Part shown: in pieces, positions 37,514 to 47,036 of the stretch | Position numbering within the stretch: position 1 is the first letter of the stretch | Layout: every line of letters begins with the position of its first letter | The notes under the pieces: model-generated | Told to the model about the DNA's origin: nothing | The model's input: only the letters and a program-made list of their open reading frames with translations | The model's database searches: none | DNA from: Dendrolimus kikuchii | Lineage: Eukaryota > Arthropoda > Insecta > Lepidoptera > Lasiocampidae | Direction of reading: 5' to 3' | Assembly: GCA_019925095.2 (NCBI GenBank) | Contig: CM034414.1 | Location: 4,380,001-4,444,000, forward strand | Length of the DNA: 64,000 nt | Program-made: the position numbers and the translations under genes

Positions 37514-40500
37514 TCAATTTTATTTATCTATTTTTTTTTGTAAGTGAAGCTCTTTAGAGACGTGATTTGAAATTCGACGAAGCAAAAAAGCGACCGCGGT
37601 TTCACCCGCGCTCTGTCCCGCTCCCGTAGTATATAGCGTCATGTTGTATAGCCTATGACACTTCCTGTTAACGTAGCTTTTAGTAACAGTATTTTTAAAA
37701 TCGGTTTAGTAGATCCAGAGATTACCCCTTACAACGTCACAAACTTTACCTCTTTATAATATTATTATAGATAATATATTCTATCGCATTAGATAGAATA
37801 CATTATATCTTATACTAATATATAAAGCTGAAGAGTTTGTTTCTTTGCTTGGACGCGCTAATCTCAGGAATTACTAGTCTGATTTGAAAAATTCTTTCAG
37901 GAAGGCTATAGGATGTATATCATCACGCTAAGACCAATAGAAGCGGAGCACCATTGAAGAATGTTTCAAAATCGGGTTTTTTTAACTATTCCACGAGGCC
38001 GATGTCGCGGGCAGAAGCTAGTTTTATTAATATAAACACTGTGCTCACAGAGTGGGAAATGGTTTTAAAATTTTCCGGTAATACTTCAAATTTCGTGTTA
38101 AAGCTTAAGAGCCGTTTGCATAACAATCGCCTTTAAATAAAATTAGTTAATCATATTAAACTGCCTAAATACGTTTTACACAAAACGTATTGACAGTTCT
38201 TAAACGTATTTAGCGGCAGATTTTGCGTTGTGCAAGGCGCTAATAGTATTTAAGGGTGTTAAATACGTTTTGTGTTTCTGAAATGAATTTAAACAACCTT
38301 ATGCAAGCGGCCCTAAAAATATTGTTACGACCTAGGTGCCGATAAAGACAAATTCACACCTGCATCCCTGTAGAAACACATTGTATTACCTTTTTGGCAT
38401 TTGGACTTCTTTTGTTTTCTTTGTGTTTAAAATTTGTGATTAGAAAAACAGCCTATTATGTATTGTAATCTTTTATGGTAGCCATTAGCCAGGTGTGATT
38501 CTAGGAAATTCGGTTACGCGGCCGAGCAGACATATTGCATTTGTACAGTATAAAACAATGTCCTAATTGAGAGATGAGGCAGTCAAACGATATCCACAAG
38601 CGAAGCAAGACGTGTGTACAACGAACAACAGAGCGCCATTTAGACCCATTCTTACACACCTCACTTGCTTCTTTGACATTCATAACTCTTGTCATGCACG
38701 CTCGTCTGTTCTTAAGGCTCCTGACATCACCCTCCGCTAGTACACGATCAATTTGATCATGGAAGGTGTGTCGTGGCCTTCCACGACTTCTGCATCCATC
38801 CACTTTTGCATTGTATATCTGTTTAGTCATTCTTTCATCATGCATTCTTTCCACATGCCCGAACCACCGGAGCATTCCTTTCCTTACCTTCACCCCGACA
38901 CTTTCTTTCAGACCAACTCTTTTTCTTACTTTGGTATTACGAACGCGGTCCGCGAGCGTCACTCCGCAGATTTTGCGCAGTGCTCGCATCTCGACCGCGT
39001 TTACTCTACTTTCATGCTCTCTCTTCCATACCCAACTCTCGCTTCCTTACGTGAGCGTAGGTACCAGCACCGCGTTGTGTATGGCGAGCTGGGCCTTCTG
39101 GCTGAGGTTCTTAGCGCCTAGAAGTTTACCTAACGCTCCATTCAAACTATTCCCCAAATTCACTCTTCTTTCTATATCAGCGGTGTACCTTCCATCCCTG
39201 CTAAAAGCACATCCAAGATATACAAACTCATTCACTTGCTCCAAATATAATACATATAAATAAAAATGAATCGTAGAAATGTATATACGCATGAAACTTG
39301 AAAACAACTTTATCGATTTTGATAACATTTTTGTGTGTATTTGAGTGGGTCCCCGGATGGCTTAGATTCACAATCACTTTAATCCTTACTTATCTCGATA
39401 CGTTATTATTAGTATAGTATTTAGTTATTAGAATGATAATACCACGCAATAAGAGAGAAAGATGCTTATAATCGAAGTGCATTCCACTGGCGGCCCGCCA
39501 CACAGCCTCTTATAGAGAGACCTAGTGCAGGTACCAGAGTTAAGTTTGAACGCTCCAATAAAATTGTCCACGTCTTGTTTTTTTTATTTATTTTTTATAT
39601 TTTTATTGCTGGAGTACAGCAAACAGCCTCCAAAAAGCTTGGTGTGCTAAACCGGTCCAAGCAGTACTTCACTCCGCGGCAACGACTTGCGCTGTACAAA
39701 GCGCAAATCAGACCGCATATGGAGCACTGCTCATAGATGTGAGCAGCAGGGCCGGAGCACACACTTACCAGACTGACCCCCTCGACTCCATCCAGCGTCG
39801 CGCCGTTCGTATCGTCGACGATCTCATACTAAAAGGCGGTTTAGAAACGCTTAGCCTTCGAAGAGACTTTGCGTCCCTCTGCGTATTCTACCGCCTGTAT
39901 AACGGGGAGTGTTCCGAGGAACGATGATCTGGAGAGAACTTCCCGCCGCGGTTTTCCCTTTGCGTTATGACATGGGGTTTTTTAAGAAGGGCGTTATAAA
40001 ATTTCTTAGAGGTCGGCAACGCGTTGGCTACACCCCTGGTGTTGCAAACGTCCATAGGCGACGGTAACCGCTTCCTATCAGGAGGGCCGTCTGCCTGTTC
40101 GTCTGCTTCAGGTAATAAAAAAAAAAGACAGGCTGACAGCCCAACTGTGACGGTTGTTATGGCGACATAATTTAAACTAGGGGTGATAGCCATCCAGACC
40201 TATTTATTATTCTATTATTGTTAAATAATCTTATGTTCCCTGTACTTGTTCTATAAATAAATATCATTTCGTTTCAATATATATAGAACTAGCGGCCCCG
40301 GCAGACGTTGTCCTGCCTTTAAAAAATAAAATTCTAGAACCCGATCCCAGAGCCACGTACCGGTTCTAATTGCAAATCTAAACCATCCGGGTACCCACTC
40401 AAACACACAAAAACAAAATCACCAAAATCGCTCCAGGTGATTAGGACGATTCCAGAACCCGATTTCAGCGCCACCTACCGGTTCCAATTGTGGATCTAAA

Positions 40501-43500
40501 CCATCCCGGGACCCACTCAAACACACACACAAAATTTCATCAAAATCGGTAAAGTCGTTCTCAAGTTATACAATTACAACGAAAAGTGGCATTGATTTTT
40601 ATATATATAGATATACATCTTCATTATTGCAACCGTGTAATGTTTTTGTCAATACGCCGTCAATTAAAATTTCAAGCGATTTCTAAGTTGACCTTTCACG
40701 ATGTTACCGTAACGAATTGATTAAATATCTTAAAAAAGTAAAAAGGTGTTAGTTTTGTAAGTTTTTGCATAAATAAACACAAGTTTCTTCTATCCTTAAA
40801 GCTTCGGACAGATCAACGTGTTAAATAGGTGTTATTTTCTAGGGACATATTGCCCGTGGTTTTGTAATCGTCCATAGATTATAAGCGCTTGCAATCAGGC
40901 GGGCCGGCTGCTTCTTTGCCAGCTGTTAGCTGTTTTTTTTTTAATTTTGTTTGGACAAAAAACAGTATTGTACAGAATTCAGTATACATAAGTAGTTTGA
41001 ATTAATACAACATCAACACATTTTGTAGGTCTATCAAAATGCCTTATTGACACTTCGGGTGATCAAAGCTCTCGCTACGCTCGTGCGCCAAAATATCTAA
41101 TGCCTAAATAGGTCATTTTCACTTTTCATGTATATAATGACAGCCCATAAATGTCCCACTGCTGGGATCGGGCCTCCTATTATAGGGGGGGAACGGACAG
41201 TATACTCGCCACGCTAGACCAAGGCGGCTTGGCAGGTTTGACACATCAGTTATCTTGATGTACAGGTTGCATCACGATGTTTTCCTTCACCGTTGTTAGC
41301 ACGTGGTAATTGTAACAATGCACATTAGGTCAGAAACCTGCCTAAGTGGTGCATGCGTTCTGGCCAGGATCGAACCGGCGCCCTTTGAGTTTGGGACGCG
41401 TGCGCTTGCCAATACGCTACAACTACTTCACCTCTCGTGTAACAATCTACTATTACACTACAAGGGTGAATCAAAAAGTTCTTGGAATTGCGGCGACATA
41501 AGTGCCAACATCATAAGCAAGCACGCAAGCGCGAAGCCTATACTAATCTATGTCTTCAAAATAGTACATACATACATAACTTCACGCCAGTTCCCTTGCG
41601 GGGTAGGCACGAACAACAGAGCGCCATTCAGGCTTATTCTTACACACCTCACTTACTTCTTTGACATTCATAACTCTTGTCATACACGCTCGTCTGTTCT
41701 TAAGGCTCCTGACATCACCTTCTGCTAGTACACGATCAATTTGATCATGGAAGGTGTGTCTTGGCCTTCCACGACTTCTGCATCCATCCACTTTTGCATT
41801 GTATATCTGTTTAGTCATTCTTTCATCATGCATTCTTTCCACATGCCCGAACCACCTGAGCATTCCTTTCCTTACCTTCAGCCCGACACTCTTTCAGACC
41901 AACTCTCTTTCTTACTTCGGTATTACGAACGCGGTCCGCGAGCGTCACGCCGCAGATTTTGCGCAGTGCTCGCATCTCGACCGCGTTTACTCTACTTTCA
42001 TGCTCTCTCTTCAAAATAGTGCGTCGCTATATGACAGCGCGCACAACGTTCCCGCCGTATTCTATTAGCGGACGACAGTTCCGAACAGTTCGTCACACGC
42101 ATTCAACGAAGAAACATTAAATTCGTGGTAGAATCAAATCTCGGTTCTCGCTCCTGCTGTTTGCCCTCACAAGATCCTTCTGATTCCCTATTGTATGTAA
42201 ATAACGTATAATACATCAGTCTGTCATTAAAAGTGTATAAGACTGAAGTACTGTTTCATAGCCATCTACGCTGAAGAGGGACATTCACCGCTCAACGGTG
42301 ACAAAAACAACATACCAACATATCCTTAGAATCAATATTTCAAAAAATCAAAAATTTAAACAAACATATGTTATTTTCTACATAATCTCCCTTCAATGGC
42401 ATTTGGAACAACGCGTTTCCAACTTCCTTATTCCTTGCGAAAAAAAATGTTTTGCTTGAGTCTCGAAAAACTCCTCTACGTCAGCCATAACCGTGTCATT
42501 ATCGTAAAATTTAGTTCCACGAATTTCTTCTTTTAATTTTGGGAATAAGTCAACTTGGGGCTAAGTCCGGAGAACATGGTGGGTGGTTAAGGAGATTGAA
42601 GCCAGCACAATGAATTGCGTTGAGCGCAACTTCCTATCGATGAGCGGGAGCGTTATCGTGAATAAACAACACGCCCGACGACAGTTTTCCACGCCGTTAT
42701 TCTTTAATCGCTTCACGTACTTTCGGAATTAAATTTGCATAATAGTGTCCAGTAATCGTCTGGCCTTTTGGTATGTAATAAATAAAAATGTTTCCTATAC
42801 TATCCCAAAACACTGAGGCCATAATTTTGCCAGCGGTAGGGACAACTCGAAATTTCTTTATGGATGGAGAGGATGGTCGTTTCCAAGACATGCTTTGTCT
42901 CTTAGTTTCAGGATCGAAATGGTGGACCCACGTTTCATCCATGGTGACAAGGCGACGGCAACAATAATCCGTATCACGCTGGAACATTTCGAGATTTAAT
43001 TTTAATGAAGAAATTTTTAGAAACTGTAATTTTTGCATGTCTGTGTGGATGTTCCGACTAATCTCTGAAACGGCTGGATCGATTTTGACGGGAGTTTCAC
43101 TGGCAGATACCTCATGTTATAAGGAATAACTTGGCTACTTTTTAAAAATTATTTTTAGGCTTTTGCGAAAGAAAAACATTTACCTGTATAGCGACTCCGT
43201 CGACGGAAACTGTAATCTCGACCTTCTTGCATTTCTCTTTAGGTTCGGACTTCTTTAGCTGTTGTGCGAATTGTAATTTCTTTATGGCCTCCTTCACCAC
43301 CTCGATGCCTTTTGGCTGTTCGACCTGGATGCAGCCGAGGAACTGGAATTCAAAAACCATTACGTCACAATCCATACGGATAAAGAAAGTAGTCTTAAAC
43401 ATATTTTTTAATTTTTTTCATAAATAAGTAATCTAAGGGAGCATCCATAAATTAGGTCACAACGTTAAGTTCGGAGCTTGACAAAGTGTGACATTGTGTG

Positions 43501-46500
43501 ACAAAAGGTGAGGAATTCCTAAATTTTCTTACGTCACATTTCAAAATCTTAAAAATATTTCCAACAGGTAGATATTAGCATATTGTTTTAATTAACTCTG
43601 CTTGTACGAGCATAGCGTTTAAATTAATAAAAAATAATTTAAATGGAAATAAAACTAATTACGTAACTGCTGTTTTAATTTAATAATAATATATTGATGT
43701 AAAATTGCAAAATATGTGACGTCACACTAGGGAGGGAGGAATCTCACGAATGTGACCAGCCGTGACGAGAACGAGGGAGGGATATAAAATAATGAAATTC
43801 ATGTGACGTGTTTGTGGATGGCCGCTAAGTTTATTTTATACATTATACTATGTTATATGGTCGATATGTTTAATGAAATAAATAAATATAGTAAATCTCT
43901 GGCGAATGGTACGCCAGTGGCAAGGGCACCTCCACTTGTATATTCAAATTATAATTATAGAACATTTTGTTATATCGACGCCATTATGCAATAGGTAGTC
44001 CAGTACTCGAAAAACTCAAAGGAGATGGATACGATTTCATATATTCTTGGACCCGGATTATAAAAAGATGAGTCATTTAAAATTTCTTTTAAATTTTGAT
44101 ATTTTTAAAAATATAATTTCACATAAATCGATTTTATTAAATACAATACGATACACACTATTTTTGTATGTGAATTTATACTTATAAATTCACAATTGCG
44201 TAATTACGCAACTCAGCTGAAAAGAGAAACAACATTTAATTTAAGCTAATTAATTCACAATTTCAATTAATCTAATACGTGTAGGAATTTTAAAATAACA
44301 CTTTGTTAATTTTGTTCTATTGTTCTAACTGAAAAAAAAAACTTTGACAAGTGTGACGTAGAAGTGACATTACATTGACACATGACATACATAGATATAA
44401 TAACCACTATGCGCGCCAAATTTAAATCGAATAAAATAACTCTTCATTTACATATATACATATTTACAATTGAGACGTAAGTGGAAGAGTCACTTTTAAA
44501 AAAATATGTATGATTTATGAAAATAAGATCACCAAATATATAATTACAAAACTTAACGCAATCTCTTCCGTCTGGAAGAGATTGCGTTAAGTTGTCTAAC
44601 CTAATTAAACTAAGGAACAATTTGACCTAATCTGGCGATATTCTTAGTAATTAATTGTATTTTTACAATAAAATTATTATTAATTTTACACCTTCGACGA
44701 CACCACGACACACCTTCCATGATCAAATCGATCGTGTACTAGCAGAAGGTGATGTCAGGAGCCTTAAGAACAGACGAGCGTGCATGACAAGACCAATGAA
44801 TGTCAAAGAAGCAAGTGAGGTGTGTAAGAATAAGCCTGAATGGCGCTCTGTTGATCGTGCCTATCCCGCAAGGGAACTGGCGTGAAGTTATGTATGTATG
44901 TATGTATGTAAAATTGTTATTGTTTGTGAACAAACTCCTACATAGTTAAAAATTGTTTTCTATTTTTTTAAATCGAGTTTTTTAGTTTTTTCCATGTACC
45001 ACCCCTAATTTTGAATTTTGAATTGAAGTTGATTTACAAATTGAAGTCTTAAAAATTGCGTTAATTAAGAGTAATCATATAACAACTGGTATTAACACAA
45101 AACACATTCATTATCTAGTAGATAATTAGGATTTCATAATTGCTTGGCAATAATTATTGCAATAAAACAAGGTCATGACAAAGTCGAGAGGTTTGTGTTT
45201 CAGGTACTAGGGTATTTTTTTAATAATTAGCTAATCTTGAAAGCTGCTTCAAAACCACTGCAATGTAAACCGCTGTTGGATAGCTTCATGCGTTTCATCA
45301 CGGAAAGTCCAAAAAAATTGGTCTGTTCTTTTGACCAGACCCTTCTATTCTCATGTGTTTTGATGAGCTGAATCCGAATTTAGGATCAGTTTGGTCTATA
45401 ACCCCTCAAAATTTTGAGTAAGTTGCTCAAAAAATGGCAAAAAAATGCAGTTTTGGCGATTAAAAAAGTATTATAGAACTAGATCCGCTTATTCTGAAAC
45501 TCAAGCCCATTTGGCCCCTGAGGCCTTGAAAATCCAAGTAAATTAAATAAATAATCAGCAGACAAACATACATACATACATACATACATAACTTCACGCC
45601 AGTTTCCTTGCGGGGTAGGCACGAACAACAGAGCGCCATTTAGGCTTATTCTTACACACCGCACTTGCTTCTTTGACATTCATAACTCTTGTCATGCACG
45701 CTCGTCTGTTCTTAACAAACACACATATTTTATCTCCAAATTAAGCAAGTTACGCTTGTGCTATGGGTAATATACAATGTATTACTCTGGAGCGGATCCC
45801 AGACACCCAGACCATAGTAAATAACGGAGAAAATTCGTTTGCGAAATTAACCTCTGCGTTGAAGCGACGTAGGCTAATAAAGGCTTAGCCAGCTGCCAGT
45901 AACCACAGAAGCCATCTAATTGAAAACCACCCCTGAAAATTGCTAATTTATTTACCATAATAACTGCAATGTTTCGGCATTTTTACCATTTTTCAGGGAT
46001 TTTTAGCATTAGGAGCCATAAAAAAACCACAAACATACATAGGTACTAATAAACATTTATATATTTTGTAGATATGTATATGTAAGGTATGTATATTAAG
46101 TATATGTTTTACTATTATTATTCACTCAGAAATCATTATGTTAGTCTTACGCAGTGTATGTGCTAGTTTACAATACTTTAGACTGTAATCTGCTGTCCAT
46201 GTATGTCTTTTTTTATTTATATATTTTTTCTCCTTTTTCTATGTTGCATAATAATCCATATATATAAAAGAAAGTCGTGTTAGTTACACTAATTATAACT
46301 CAAGAACGGCTGTACCGATTTGGCTGAAAATTGGTGGGGAGGTAGCTTAGAACCAGGAGACGGACATAGGATACTTTTCATCCCGTTGGAACCGGTAGGT
46401 AGCGCTGAGGTCTGGTTCTAGAATCCTCCTAATCACCTGGAGCGATTTTGGTAATTTTGTGTGTTTGATTGGGTTTCCGGATGGTTTAAATGCACTATTG

Positions 46501-46972
46501 GAACCGGTAGGTGGCGCTGGGATCGGGTCCTAGATTTTATTTTTTCAGAGCAGGACAACGTCTGCCAGGGCCGCTAGTTACAGATCATTTAAGAATTTCC
46601 TTTGAGTCAGATTGGCCGGAAGAGATCGCTTTTAGCGATAAGGCCGCCTTTTGTTTTACCAAGTAACTATTGTCTTGTTGTGCATTTTTGTAATTTTTGT
46701 ATTGGTGAACAATAAAGTGTTGTCTATGTCTATGTCTATATTTTAATATATCAAATTTCTGAAAAAAAAATCTTTATATATATAATTCTTCTGTACGTGT
46801 GTTGACAGTGAACTCCTCCTAAACGGCTGGACCGATTTGAATGAATTTTTTTGTGTGTGTTCAAGTGGATTCGAGGATGGTTTAGAATCACAATTGGACC
46901 CGGTAGGTGGCGCTGCAATCGGGTTCTAAATTTTATTTCTTCAGGGCAGAACAACGTCTGCCGGAACAGCTA

Positions 46973-47036
<64 letters not shown>

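Noticed and set aside
41455..42380. Terminal repeat of the mariner copy (AGGGTGAATCAAAAAGTTCTT)
   Set aside because: It resembles a mariner end, but no matching inverted partner was found near 43.06 kb, so it is not listed as a feature.
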